From Strigamia acuminata (taxonomy: Eukaryota > Arthropoda > Chilopoda > Geophilomorpha > Linotaeniidae): a stretch of DNA of 60,000 nt. This document shows, piece after piece, positions 38,901-50,923 of the stretch. Within the stretch, counting starts at the first letter, position 1. Each line of letters starts with the position of its first letter. The DNA is taken from assembly GCA_949358305.1 (NCBI GenBank), contig OX442314.1, positions 17,665,060 through 17,725,059 on the forward strand. The letters run 5' to 3'. The position numbers were made by a program, and so were the translations under genes. The notes below the pieces were generated by a model. The model saw only the letters and a list, made by a program, of their open reading frames with translations, searched no databases and was not told the origin of the DNA.

Positions 38901-40269
38901 TCGCTAACGACTGGCCACTACTAATTTTTAAAAAAGTAGCACATTTAGTGAAATTTAAATCAATGTGTATTACATTCTTACGAGCCACTTGGAGCTCCAC
39001 TGTCTTTTCCGACTGCGACTAAATAACCCCTAAACCAGTGCAGTATTATTTTTTTGCCATCAAAAGCAAAACACGGGCCTCGTCCATCAGGTTGATAAAA
39101 ATATACAGCCTAACACAATCAATAATTAGAATGGCAAATTGATAACAAGTGTTAACCAACTCACATCTGTTCTAGCTACGACAAATTGGTATTCTAAAGT
39201 TGCATCACTCATGGTTGAGCACCGAGGTAAGCAGCCTTTATTTTCTAATAAAAACTTTAAAAAATATATATATTTATAAGATAAATGCCTAGTACCAACT
39301 AAAACTATTTCATCATACTTTAAAATCTTTGTCCTTAGTATGAATATCATAGCAATAAATCTCCTCTGTAGTGGCTACAAATAAATGAATTATTTTGTTC
39401 GTGTTTCGGAAAGATAAATTTGTTACGGAATTAGGTCCTTCGTGAATAATTTTGTGTTTACTTCCTCTGAAATTTAATTTATATTAATAATATTCATCTT
39501 GAATGACCGTATATTTAGTAGTTGGTTGAACCTGTCTCGTGATATGTCTCCACGGAAAAGTAAAACCGATCCATTATCATATCCGAGTGCCATAAAATTC
39601 ATATTTTCATGCACAGCCAAAGCTGTAGCCTGTAATAACATTAAATGTATATTATAGTACAATGTAATTTCATATATTAAATCATGATTACGAACAGGTG
39701 TTTCTTTGTTCCCGGGAAGAGCTGTGACGGATCTCGTGCAGAGTGGAAGTCCATTTTTGTCACATTTGTCAAAATTCCAAATTTTGATAACGGGATTATT
39801 TCCAGGCACATCTTCCTAAACACATTAAAAAACACGATATGTTATTAAATTTAAAAAGTATATTTTAATTTCTAACTTAAAAACTTACACCAGTAGACAC
39901 TAATATGTTATTCTGCCTTAATTGCTGCAGGTTATTCACTGTCAGTTCGTACGCTTTGAAACTGACCAAATCAAGTTGCCGAGTGATGTAATATACAACT
40001 CCTTCAACGTCTCCTAATATAATTAAACCTCTTCCACTTGTGCAAGCAGTGATCGAAATGTCCTGCAAATAAACAAAAATTACCAAAGTATTCGGTATTG
40101 ACATTACGCGCACCATACTTTTAGCTTATCGAATATTTGTCCGTTTCCATCTTTCACTACTTCTTTATCAAAAAACTTAAATCGTCTCCACTGTAAAATC
40201 AAATTAATTTGCATGAGATTTATTTCCATTAGTAATTTATAACCAATTTACTACCTGCAGAAACGCCAT
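35904..40269 (-). CDS. VPS11: VPS11, HOPS/CORVET core subunit
   Basis: This is a many-exon minus-strand gene, starting MAFLQ at 40269 (first exon 40255-40269, then 40119-40190 and 39889-40062) and ending at TGA 35904, about 950 residues. The N-terminal propeller includes 'WRRFKFFDKE', 'ISITACTSGRGLIILGD' and 'NPVIKIWNFDK'. The alpha-solenoid includes 'QYGDHLYSKGDHDGAIEQYI' and 'YVIRKFLDAQRIHNL'. The C-terminal RING-H2 is complete: 'CSACNQQLELPSVHFLCHHSYH', then 'ENECPACMPEN'. It acts as the scaffold subunit of the HOPS and CORVET tethering complexes, which drive endosome and lysosome fusion. The last exon (about 35904-36280) is Pro/Gln/Asn-rich and ends with four NPF motifs, the last within 'YDDSLNPFES'. 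No break is seen. Confidence 0.96.
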
Positions 40270-40836
40270 TTATAAACCGGAGAGACGATAAGCAGAGTTA
40301 TCCACCTACAATATGTTATTGCAGCTGTTGCCATCTACTGACCAAAATTACCAACTGCCGAGTAGTCGAACTACGGTAATCTCAAAAAGAACATCCATCG
40401 TCTCCTCCAATCCAAACGTGGAATGTTGGAAAACCGTAAATATGTATTGTTTATTTATATTTTAACCATGAAGCAATCTTCAGATAGATCGTGTGAATTT
40501 TTACTTAAATAATTAATACCTTGGGGATAGCAATTTAGCACTTATTATTGAAATTTTTTTAAAAAGTGGAATGACTTAGGAAGTCAAGTATTCGGTAGTT
40601 TAAAAAAAATAATCTTTTGTGATAAGTGATAACCATCTGTTCAGCTCTGGTGGGATTGTAAACAATCTAAAGGTGATTTTATATCAATTAAGTGGTAATA
40701 CAAGCTTTTTGCAAAGTAAACATAACGGTACTTGTGATTCAGATCGTATACTAATATAGGACAAAAACTCATTACATCGCATTACAGCATTCTATAAACC
40801 TGGACCGATTGTATCAATTCGTATCTGGTTCCTAAC
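40270..40836. promoter_or_regulatory. Divergent promoter region, VPS11 / SMB-GPCR
   Basis: 567 bp separate two divergent start codons. The VPS11-proximal part has little structure. The GPCR side is AT-rich and likely holds its leader. No TATA box can be placed with confidence. Confidence 0.5.
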
Positions 40837-43800
40837 ATGATTCATATTGTCATCATATTCAGTTGTTTCCACTTTGTTGCGTTAGAAGAACATCTAGAGT
40901 CATGCTCGTCTTCGCCAACCGTCTGCAATAACATTGGCGAACACGATGCTGAGTTGCGCGATTTCCTGGATTTGGCTATAATTGGTACTGAAACGAAACA
41001 GCAGCCGTACGCAGCATTTAATAAATTGACAGGTAATATTGAATTGATCTTTTCTCCGTGTGAACCGTGGAACACTTGCGTAGGACGATGTAACCAGAAA
41101 ACTAATTTGCGCATCAATTATCCTCCGTACACTTGCTATTGCGATACTGTATGCGCATTATACGATGATTGTTGCTCTGATTACCACCACCATTGCTTAA
41201 AACAAAGTTCCAATAAAACGTCAATTGCTGTCAACAATCCCAGTCACCTGCAGTTCTCTTGCATCGACTTGAATGGGAAATATGGCATTTTAATGGTCGA
41301 CGGATGCGATTCTAGATGGAAAGACGACGCGGAATCTCGGTATAAATGTGAAACGGGACCAATCGATCCAGTAACTGATCAAGATGACATTGTGTATAAA
41401 AATGCATATTGCGCCGTCTGCAATGGAATCAATTACGACGAAACTGTTCAAGTGGATCTTAGCAATTGCGAAGATGAGTTAGCCTGCCAATATGCTTATG
41501 TTCCGCCAAAAGCGAGGAAATTTCAACCCCGTATTTGCGTTTACGATGTTGGAAATTGTTCCGTTGATTTTGCATCTCCAACATTCGAAAACGTAATAGC
41601 AAAATGTAAATCTTACACGGGTATGGTAGTGGCACAAAAATTAGGAAATCAGTTAAAATATAAGAATCCACATTGTGCTATTTGCAACAATGCTTCTAAG
41701 ATAATGTGTCCGCAATGGCGATGGATGATCAATGACTTAGAACGCGTCGGAACTCAAGATACATTTTCAGAACCGCGCCCATGGGCTTTAAAACTGTACG
41801 GAAAACACAATAAAACACCACCTATTGATGATTTCCAGGTAAAATTCCATCAAAACAACGATAACAAATGCGAATCGAGTGGACTATTTTATTTTTCATG
41901 TGTTTTTTTTTCAATAAAAATTTCAGGTAAAAATGGTAAAAACGTCACTGTTGAAGACGGAAATTCCACCATCAGTTTCGGTTTTGTTCAATTTCGGTTT
42001 AAACGGAAAAAAGAATTTATACTTTAGCTGCAACAAGGGAGGGCAAGGAAGAAATAATAATTGCCCTAGCGACAATATTTGGGACCCATTTCTTGACGTA
42101 TGCCGCAGTTTATCGTGCACTGCTCACTTCAGTTTGATCGATTATCAGTAAGTAGTTTTTGTTTCTACTTTTCAAAATTTTGCTCAATATTAATCTTTAC
42201 AGATGTGTGGGAACTGAAAACAACTCAACTGAAAGAGACGCGCTGAGTGACTTGATAGTTGGCATAAACTTGAGCAAGGTAATTGTTTGCCTGGCTTTTC
42301 AAATTAAGAGTGTCACCAGCACCGACCGTGAAAACAAGATTGTAATCGAAGGTATAATGAGAAATTTGCCAAAAACTTTGGCTTCTACTTTGGGCATCAA
42401 TACCAGTCGAATTGCCAACTTGGAACTTCTCAACAATACATCAATATCGGCACAAAGAGTTTCCAAACGAAGTGTACATAGCGATTATGTAAATCCGTGT
42501 GAACCTTTGCTGTCAGCTTTCGATTTTAAGTACAGAAAGAATGTTGCTATTAGGTTCGAGTTAAGCGAACCTGAACCACAATTTGAAGGTTTTGAACCGT
42601 CCATAGATAGAATTATATCTTTGCTAATAACAAATGTCAATCTTAACACTATGTCTCTTCTTCTGGATGGGTTTACATTACGCTTGTTGGGCATACACGA
42701 GAAAACTGTTGTCGATGGCGACGAGTTTAAAAACTGGTGTTTGGATGGCGACAAACGCAAGTACATGAATCATGAATTTACAATTTTAAACAGTAGTATT
42801 ATCAAGGACGATTGGAAAATGAATATTTACATAAATGCAACGGGGAAAATGTACAAGAAAGGAGAATATTTAGCAAATTTCATAAGTATTGGGAAAACTG
42901 GAGAAAATGATTTGACTTCTGTTAATGGAATTGTGGTGGTGTGTGAAAACAGATCCAAATTAATGTCAAATTTCTGCCCAAGACTTACACTTAGAAAATC
43001 CGAATACGAATTTATTCCTAATGGTGGTGTCAATTACACGGGGGAATTGCCAATTGGTAAAACTATTCTGGGCTTTGGCGAATATGAACTCACGCCTGAT
43101 GGCAATCTATCGATTTGTTACAATACCACTTACATGTTTGGACTCGTAGTGGCATTCGATACGGTGCAGGCTTATCTAGGACTAGTTCTTATGTCAATAT
43201 CTTTATTTGCAATGACCATTACGCTTTACACTTACTGTTTATTTTCACAACTTCGAAATTTGCCGGGAATGAATTTGATGAATTTAGTGTTCATTCTATT
43301 TCTATCTCAGCTAACTTTCCTTGTTGGAATGAGATCGAGTGTTAGAGGATTGATTTGCAAAATTTTTGCAATTGTAATTCATTACGAAATGCTCTCCTCC
43401 TTTTTTTGGACCAATGTCATGGCTTATGACTTGTACAAAACATTCGGCAACAAAAATATATTACCATTTATAAGAAAAAAGAAGTTTTACTTAAAATTTT
43501 ACATGGCTTATGCTTATTTAGTCCCGGCAGTTGTGGTTAGCATTCCCATTGCAATTGATGCTTGTAAGTGTACTGGCAGCTTTTCAGTTGGTTACGGTGA
43601 TTCCTTCTGTTGGATTAATTCATCTGAGGCTAAAATCTTATTCTTTGCTTTGCCCATTGCTATTCTTCTGGTGATTAATTTTATGTTTTATATCACGACG
43701 ATTTATTCCATAAGAAAGGTGACCAAAACTGTGAAAGCTGCAACTAACAAAAGAGGTGAAAGTGATGTGTATCTTTATATTCGGATGTCTAGTGTTATGG

Positions 43801-44120
43801 GATTCACGTGTATATTTGTGTTTGCAGCACAGTTGACGTCTAAATGTTGCGTAATGATGACCAATATTTTGACTTACCTTTTTGTTATCACTTATTCGGT
43901 GCAGGGTTTGTTTATTTTTTGGGCATTTGTGTGTAATAAGAGAGTTTTTAATTTATATAAACCATATGGGAAAAGAGTGATGATTAGAGTGATGGACAAC
44001 TTGAAAAAAACAAGGTTTTTTTTATCTGGTAAAGAAAAGAAAATATCAAATAGCGTAAGTTCTTTTTCTAGTCGATCGAGTTCACTGCAAACGTCGGAAA
44101 GTCAATGTTCTGATGATTAA
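40837..44120 (+). CDS. Somatomedin-B-containing class B-like 7TM receptor (adhesion/Methuselah type)
   Basis: Three exons (40837-41838, 41927-42147, 42203-44120) encode 1,046 residues. The start MIHIVIIFSCFHFVALEE is a signal peptide. The ectodomain (about 750 residues) begins with a somatomedin-B domain: eight closely spaced Cys, 'CVGRCNQ', 'YTCYCDTVCALYDDCCSDY' and a further Cys. Further Cys pairs ('CAVCNG', 'CAICNN') and several NxS/T sites follow. Seven hydrophobic helices fill the C-terminal third (from about 43130): TM1 'GLVVAFDTVQAYLGLVL', TM2 with 'LPGMNLMNL', and TM7 ending 'FWAFVCNKRVFNLY'. A Ser-rich tail of about 40 residues ends the protein. The bundle resembles class B2 receptors and Methuselah-like receptors of arthropods. 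A convincing GPS cleavage motif before TM1 is missing (only 'LSICYNTTYM'). The ligand is unknown. Confidence 0.9.
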
Positions 44121-45133
44121 TTGCGAGTGACTTAAAAGGCGAATGGCAAATGTTTATTTTTCAAATTTAATTTGATAATTTGATAATTTAATAATATTAA
44201 ATTATATTTGCATTTATTCTTATAATATATTTTTACAAATTTGGGTTCACGTAGCAATTTTAATCGTACAATTTGAGAATTTAGACTTCATTTTAGCTTT
44301 AATAAAGTTCTCACGAAAAGTTGGCTTCACTGTGCATAGGTTGACATCATAAGTTGTATTCTAACAATGGATTATGTGAAGATTTTTGACATAAAAAAAT
44401 GTAAATTGAGTTTTAAAATGTTTCTAGAAATGCGATATATTTTTATAGCAACTGGTTATGGGAAACAACGAATTTTATACATATTTTGAATGACGTATAC
44501 TGTTATTTTATATATTTTTTTATGTTCGACATTTTTGTGTAATGTGATTTCTATTGATTAAAAAAGAAATTTTCCAAAACAAAAATTGTTTTCCACAAAA
44601 CATGGATGAAGTAACCTTGAAACTTATCAGCAAAAATCATGTAAATATATTTTTTCTTTGAAATTGTTGTCTGCGTGTGCCGCCACCTGGTATTACGTTT
44701 TGATGGCAATGACCACGTTACTGGAAAATGGCCGTCGTCTTATGTTTACGGAGACTATTTTTGCGTTGGTTGTTGACAGTGAGAGTACGATGCAATTTAT
44801 CGAGGAGCGCAACAAGTCCTGTTGATATTTAAAATCTTACTTTACATTGTCGAACTGGAAGGCGGTAAGTGTCTCGCAACACGTATAACTTAAAAAATTC
44901 TCACTTTTTAAACTTTTTATTTGATTTATTACCTGAAGTAGATACTTATCTACATTTAAAATAACTTTGGTTTTGGTTACGTTTGGTTGAGATTGCAATG
45001 CAATAAAGTTTCTGAATATTGCACTTTGAGCTTCAACTTTAATTCGAATTCAACAAGTGTGCAAATCAGATAGCTAATAAAACCAAACCAATCTCATTTC
45101 AGGTTTAGTTTAGCCATAGATACGTAAATATCT
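44121..45133. other. GPCR 3' UTR and melted leader
   Basis: The left half is AT-rich 3' UTR-like DNA, with a TGTAAATA Pumilio-type octamer near 44640. On the right, a donor at 44865 (GGCG|GTAAGT) and an acceptor ending at 45102 delimit a probable 5' UTR intron of melted, so its leader exon ends at 44864. Confidence 0.5.
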
Positions 45134-48100
45134 ATGGTTTGGCAACCGACCATGCACGAATTGTTCAGTCAAGTATTAAGCCAACGAGACTTGTCCAAAG
45201 CGGGCGATTTGTTTTCTGTTGACGATCGTCACATTGTGAATGATTTATCAAATGTCGTTACAAAAATTCAAGCTATAACAGGCGCGTCAAATTATCTCCG
45301 GTGTAATAACGATCAAAGTGTGGTGGAAATATGTATCACGAGGGTCACATCAGCTATAAGGTATTTGGAAAGTTATTTAAAATGAAAATGAAAATCAAGT
45401 CCATGACATCAATTCCAGAGAAACAGGTTCTATTCAACAACACGCGCCTTCCCTGGTCAACCTTCTTCAATCATGTTTAAATCATGATCTCAAACCATCA
45501 GCTAAAGACGAGGATCCACCGCACGCGAAAATCGCCGCCGACATCATCAGTTGTATATTTCTTGTAAGTTTCTTATTTGTTGGTCAGATTTTGATTTAAT
45601 TAATTTGTTTTTATTTTAGAATTATACAAAGAAAGATGTAATGAAATTAGCCGTTCCTGTAACTGTCAAATTTCTTCACAAGGGAAACAAAGATTTATCG
45701 CGTAATGTGTCTTCGTACCTCTCATTGGCTGCTATTGATAATGCCGAACTACTTGCTCCCCACATTCAACCTATTATTGATAGTATTATTAGTGGTAATT
45801 ATTCATTATCACGGGTTTTACCTCAGATTTACGCGGTTACTAAGGAACCTATTCACGACCATGTGATGGCTTTAGTGTCTCTTCTTCAGTTTTGTGAAAA
45901 TCCTGAAAAATTGAGTTTGTTAAGTTTGTTCGTTTTAATAGCGAAGAATGTTCCTTTGGTAAATTAATTAATTTTATTAATTTAATTTAATTTAATTTTT
46001 TTTTAATTTTAAATTTACTTTTTTTTTTTAGTTATTGGAACCAAGTTTGCCCCAGTTGTGTGAATGTTTGAGTATATCTGCAACCTCTATTTCAACACTT
46101 CAAATTTTTATCGATATGTCTGCTGTAAAGGGTCAACCGTTTATCGAACATATTCCAAAAATGAAATATATCGTCGAACAACAACCTAACACGTTGAATT
46201 TAGTTGCCAAAATTATTGGTGCTGTTGGAAAGCTAAATCAAGTACGTGTTTTAAACATTATTTTAAAACTCTCTTGAGTCGTATTTTATTTTTTTTATTT
46301 AGGAAAAAGCAAGCGATTCTTTGGATTATTTAGTAAAACAACTGAATGAAGCTGAGCATGCTACATTACCCGTTTTACTAAAAGAAATTAAGTCTATCTG
46401 TGATTTTTATCCAGTTCTTAGCGATGACCAACTTCTAGAAATTAGCAAACATTGGGAAAGCTGTTCTAGTGCTGGACGCCTTTACATTCAACAAATTCAA
46501 CAAGAGTATGCAGCTATGAGGTACCAAATGAGGCACAAACACCTAAAGAATGCACATTGAATTGATTTTGTTTTTTTAATCGATAGAATTCCACAAAGGA
46601 TGAACCAATCTCTATCCGGTGTCACAATCGTTCGAGTGGGTGGCAGCAAGCAAGATCTCGTTATTCCAAATCCAATAGTCCCTCCACAATTCCGAAACAT
46701 TGGCAGCCGACAAAATTTGGGCTCTTCAACCGCTAATATGAATCGCAGTATGGCTCAAATTAATTCCACGAGTACAGTTAATCGTAGCATGAGTAAATTA
46801 GGCGGCAGCGTATCGAGTAAATTTATCTTATAACCAATTTTTATTTTATTTTATTTTATTTTAATTTTTTATTAAACTTTTTAGTGAATATGAGTGCCAG
46901 CCAATTAGGGTCGGCAGTTGGAATTCACAAAAGTATGTCGCGATTGGGTTCGAGCCAGGGCATAAATCGAAGCATAACTACAATTGGCAGCAGATACAAT
47001 TTGCACAACGCGACTCGAATAACGTGCGGTGGTGTGACTGTAACCACCATAAGTCCGAATAAAAGCATAAGGTGAGAAATTGCGTTAGTTTGTAACGAGT
47101 CATATTCTTAGTGATTCTCTGTAGTGCCAGTATATCCGTCTTTCAAGAGGAACCAAACGATTCAATAACAAGTACCTCGAGTCACACAGAAAAGCCCGAG
47201 TCGTTCGGTTCAGTTCATTCGAACAATGCGTTACTACAGAGTAGATTATCAACATCAGTTACAACCTCCATCAATCAAACCAGTGTATCTACTCAAGCTC
47301 TAGTACCTTCTGCAATTGTTGCTACGTCACCTTCACCGCTACCGTCATCAATGTTTCCCCCTTATTTGGGAAATTCTGTTTTAAGTAATAACAATAACAA
47401 CATCATTGCAATTGGGAATCCAGTACCATCTAATTTCCAGGTATGAAATGATTGAATTTAAAATTATTGATTTAATTAATTTTATTTTACAGCGTATGTC
47501 AGTATTCGAACCATATCCAATGCGCGATGCCGTCCAACATTTTTGCGAGAAACATTTAGATAAAATAAAAGCTTACATGCAGAAAATATTTGTAAAGCTT
47601 CCATTGCCAGTCAAATGCACGATTGAAGGTGTCGTTTCTAATTTAATCGCTTGCAAATCTACACATTTAATTTTGTTTTATTTAAATAGAGCGAAAGTCG
47701 AAAAAACATGCAAAGCTTCACTTCGCATGTCAAGGGCGTGGAATTCATTGTCTTTATAACCGCACCTTTTTCATGATGAAAACGAGAAATCCAAGAATAT
47801 GGATCCATTTAATGTTCCTAGCGTTGCAGGCTCGGTCGAGTAATGCACTTAGCACCAGAGAGCAATCTGTGAGCAGTTTGAAAACATGCTGGGACATACT
47901 TAAGGCCGACAATAGAAATTTCTTGACATTGGTTACATCTGTTTTCCCATCGGCTAAAGTAACTATTTTATTTTAAAGAAAACTCTTCTATTAAAGCATT
48001 ATCTTTCTAATAGGATCAAGAATGGCTTATTAGTGAATTAAGAGATGAAAGATTTTTTGATGTGTTCGAGTACAACGGGCCTTTAACCCAGTGGGGCTGT

Positions 48101-48597
48101 TTTCTTTGTAATCATCCAGATAGAGCAGTGGGTTTTCTTCAAGATAGAGAACCAGTGATTGAAGTAAGAAAAATTGTTTAATAAAAATTAATTATTTATC
48201 TCTGAAAAATTCCAAATTGACTTCAGGGACAACTGAAGGAAAAGAAAGGAAAATGGAAACTATTTAAACGTTGGCGGACAAGATATTTTACATTATCAGC
48301 AGCTCATTTGTCATACAGAAGTCCTGTAAGAAATCTATTCTTAAGGAAAAAACATTGTAATAAATGTATTATTCTTTCTAGAGCCATAAAGAGACTCATC
48401 CGATTGACATCAGTCAAATACGAAGTGTTAAAGCTATCAACAGTCGAGGCCCACGCAGCATCCCGAAAGCTTTTGAAATCTTTACAACTGATAAAACATA
48501 TGTATTGAAAGCTAAAGACAGCAAAAATGCGGAGCAATGGGTTCAATGCTTGTCAATAGCTGTCGCACATTCGCATGCAAAAGACACTCATCATTAG
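45134..48597 (+). CDS. melt: Melted / VEPH1, PH-domain adaptor
   Basis: Thirteen exons give 913 residues: 45134-45360, 45419-45563, 45620-45958, 46032-46241, 46303-46520, 46587-46816, 46885-47071, 47125-47440, 47493-47628, 47690-47958, 48014-48163, 48227-48325 and 48382-48597. The N-terminal helical-repeat region is strongly conserved ('[19 protein letters not shown]', '[19 protein letters not shown]', '[19 protein letters not shown]'). A Ser/Asn-rich, presumably disordered middle follows (about 46.6-47.4 kb) with repeated RSMS-type motifs. A conserved block comes next ('RIWIHLMFL', '[11 protein letters not shown]'), then a C-terminal PH domain ('[17 protein letters not shown]', '[14 protein letters not shown]', '[13 protein letters not shown]'). 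Melted binds phosphoinositides at the membrane and, in Drosophila, links Tsc1 and FOXO to growth and fat storage. The conserved start could be the Met at codon 7. Confidence 0.95.
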
Positions 48598-49065
48598 ATT
48601 ACGCACCAACCATTTTATGGGAATGAAATAAGTATTCTTTAACGGGGAAAAACGGACAGAATAGTATATTTTTCTAAGGTATTTTTTATTTTATTTTTTG
48701 AAATGTTAATCGTTTTTGAACTATTTAAAAGGTAGCTTGTTGATTACGGTCGATCGTCGTGAGAAAAGCGATATTATATGATATTGATAAACTGGAAATT
48801 TGTTTATTAAGTTTGTTAGTGTTGAGTTGTCACCGTCCGGCGTTTTCTCGTGATGGTCAGCCGGTATTGTTACATTTTTATATTTCTACAATTTGAATTA
48901 AAGCGAGGGAACAAACACAAAGTGATGTAAATATTTAAAATTTTGTTACAATTGTATATTAAGTAAAAATAACTATTTTTAATCCGTTTTATTAATAAAT
49001 TATGATCAAGTAAATATTACCATCATTCACATCTTTTAAAATCATATGTGCGAACCCAACTTTTT
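48598..49065. other. Convergent spacer, melted / PPP1R35-like
   Basis: 468 bp between two stop codons facing each other are AT-rich with poly(A)-like signals. No gene is seen. Confidence 0.6.
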
Positions 49066-50113
49066 TTAAACAGGTTCGTCTCTTTCAAGTAACTGTTGAT
49101 AATGTCGTAAAGTCCAATCCGGAGGTGCAAGTTCTGGTGTGTTTAAATCTAATCTAGGAATTTCTAGATGAATATTGCAGTGCTCGCGGTAAATGATGTT
49201 GCTGTGAAAGTCAGTTATATTTGGCTCAGGATCCTGCAAGAAAAATTGATTCTTATATTTGTAGGTAAAACTAGCGGTTGATTAACATTACTCGTGGTCT
49301 GGGCTGAGGTTTACACGCTTTCATTTTTATTTCTTTTTCCTCTTGAAGCTTCATCGCTAATTCGCACGGTGAAACATCCACTGGAATTAAATTTTTAAAT
49401 TGCTGCTCAGTAAAGGGAATATTCACTTGGACTGACGCCTGAAATAAACATGAAAATTAATTTTGTAATTATTAAAGTAAATAGAAACTTGCAGTCACCT
49501 TTTCAGAAACTTCTTTTCTAATTCTGTCGGATTTTATTTGCTTTGCAATTTCATTATCAACACCTTTCTGAACTATTTTTAAATGCTTAATTTCCTCTGC
49601 AAGTTTAAGGCATGAATTAAATTCGGGTTTATGGAATTTTTCTTCGTCAGTTTTGGTTATGGGAACTGGTATGTGTTTGGAACCATTCTCGGGTAGATCA
49701 CTTTTAGGGCATAAACTATTGTAAAATGTCGGTAGTCGACTTCGCGAAAATGTTGCATTTTCTGTAGCTGTTCTATAGTTTTTCTCCACTTTTTCACCGC
49801 GTAGATGATCGTAGCCGACCCATTGTGTCCTATTCGTTGTTGACGAAGTCCAGGGATTAATACATTCAACACGAACATTTTCCTTTCTTTTTGATGCGCA
49901 TGGTTTGTGCTTATTATTGCTTTTCTGCACAACAGTTCTCCGAGTGTACCGTTTTAGTGGTGTCACTTCTAATCCGGGATCCGGACAAACGTTTAGCGGT
50001 TTGCAACTTGGAGTCGGGGAGGTTATATTCAATTTTGGCACTAAAATTCTCTCTCGTTCCTTAATATATGGCATAGGAAGGCACTTCTTCGGGTTTATAT
50101 CGTCCTCATCCAT
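49066..50113 (-). CDS. PPP1R35/Rcd4-like centriolar protein
   Basis: Three exons (49499-50113, 49292-49438, 49066-49233) encode 309 residues starting MDEDDINPKK. The N-terminal two thirds are basic, Asn/Ser/Thr/Lys-rich and without a domain. The C-terminal third carries a pattern I match to the PPP1R35 C-terminal domain. A short helix ('KEVSEKASVQ') leads into 'VNIPFTEQQFKNLIPVDV' (family pattern NxP...LYxxLVSV) and 'CELAMKLQ'. Then come 'NITDFHSNIIYRE' and the end 'PPDWTLRHYQQLLERDEP' (family pattern DLxxF...RE...TFxLYxxL). PPP1R35 and its fly counterpart Rcd4 are needed for centriole-to-centrosome conversion. The assignment rests on remembered family patterns, not a search. No clear RVxF PP1-docking motif stands out. 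Confidence 0.6.
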
Positions 50114-50318
50114 CAAAATTGAGCTATTTAAAACCCCACGAGAAAAACATGTAGTATCTTCCTGCAGATAGGGTTCTCAGTAATGGCGGACTACGCACAT
50201 CTGCGCAACTGCAAACATTTGAAGCTTAGATACAGCCAGGACGACGCCGTCCTTGAACAAGAAAATTAGTTTTATTTTTGTTTTTTATCCAAACGGGAAA
50301 ATACGTTGAATAATTTAT

Positions 50319-50923
50319 TCATTTATAATGTCGATACATGGATTTCCCAATTGATTGTAATTCCAATTCATAAGCACTGCAGTCTTCAAAAAACAATTTT
50401 TCTAATGCTTTTTTCCGGCTCTAGAAACAATACAGAAAAAAAATTTCTTATTTTAGTAAAATAAAATGTTCGTTGTTGTTTTAGAAGCAGAATAACCTCA
50501 AGAAGGGATTTTTGTAGCGTTCTATGTTCTTCCTCAGCAGTTTTCAGATTTGCTTTTTGGGTTTTGGTTATCCTTTTTTCTTCGCCGAATAAGACGGCAT
50601 TTAAACTCATATCGGACAACGTTTGTCTACAGTGGAAAAAAGAAATAAAAATAAAAATAAATAAAATTAAAAAATTAATAATTTTGAATTTTACGCTTTG
50701 AGGTCAGACAGACACTCTTGAACGATATTGTGCTTCTGTTAAAAGAATTGTAGCGTTTTTATATTTGAAAAATATTTCTTAAATAAATAAAAACCTTCTG
50801 TTCTTTTTTAAGAAACTTTTCGAACAAGTTTTCAGGTTTTCTACACATATGCTCATATCTGTAACCAGTAAGTTCCAAAGAATTAAATTTCATCATTCCA
50901 CGATCACTAATCGGTTGATCCAT
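50319..50923 (-). CDS. CFAP141-like small axonemal coiled-coil protein
   Basis: Four exons (50795-50923, 50695-50735, 50497-50626, 50319-50420) encode 133 residues, slightly longer than vertebrate CFAP141 (C1orf189, about 100). The protein is highly charged and mostly helical. The C-terminal 35 residues carry the family pattern: 'LLESRKKALEKLFFEDCSAY' followed by 'ELELQSIGKSMYRHYK', corresponding to LxxxRxxALxxLFxxExxxYxxELxxxGKAFY in CFAP141. In vertebrates CFAP141 is a microtubule inner protein of ciliary doublets. The gene lies 205 bp upstream of the PPP1R35-like gene on the same strand, and 141 bp from SDHB in the divergent direction. Its stop codon overlaps an AATAAA (TGAATAAA). Identity is probable, not certain. 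Confidence 0.65.
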
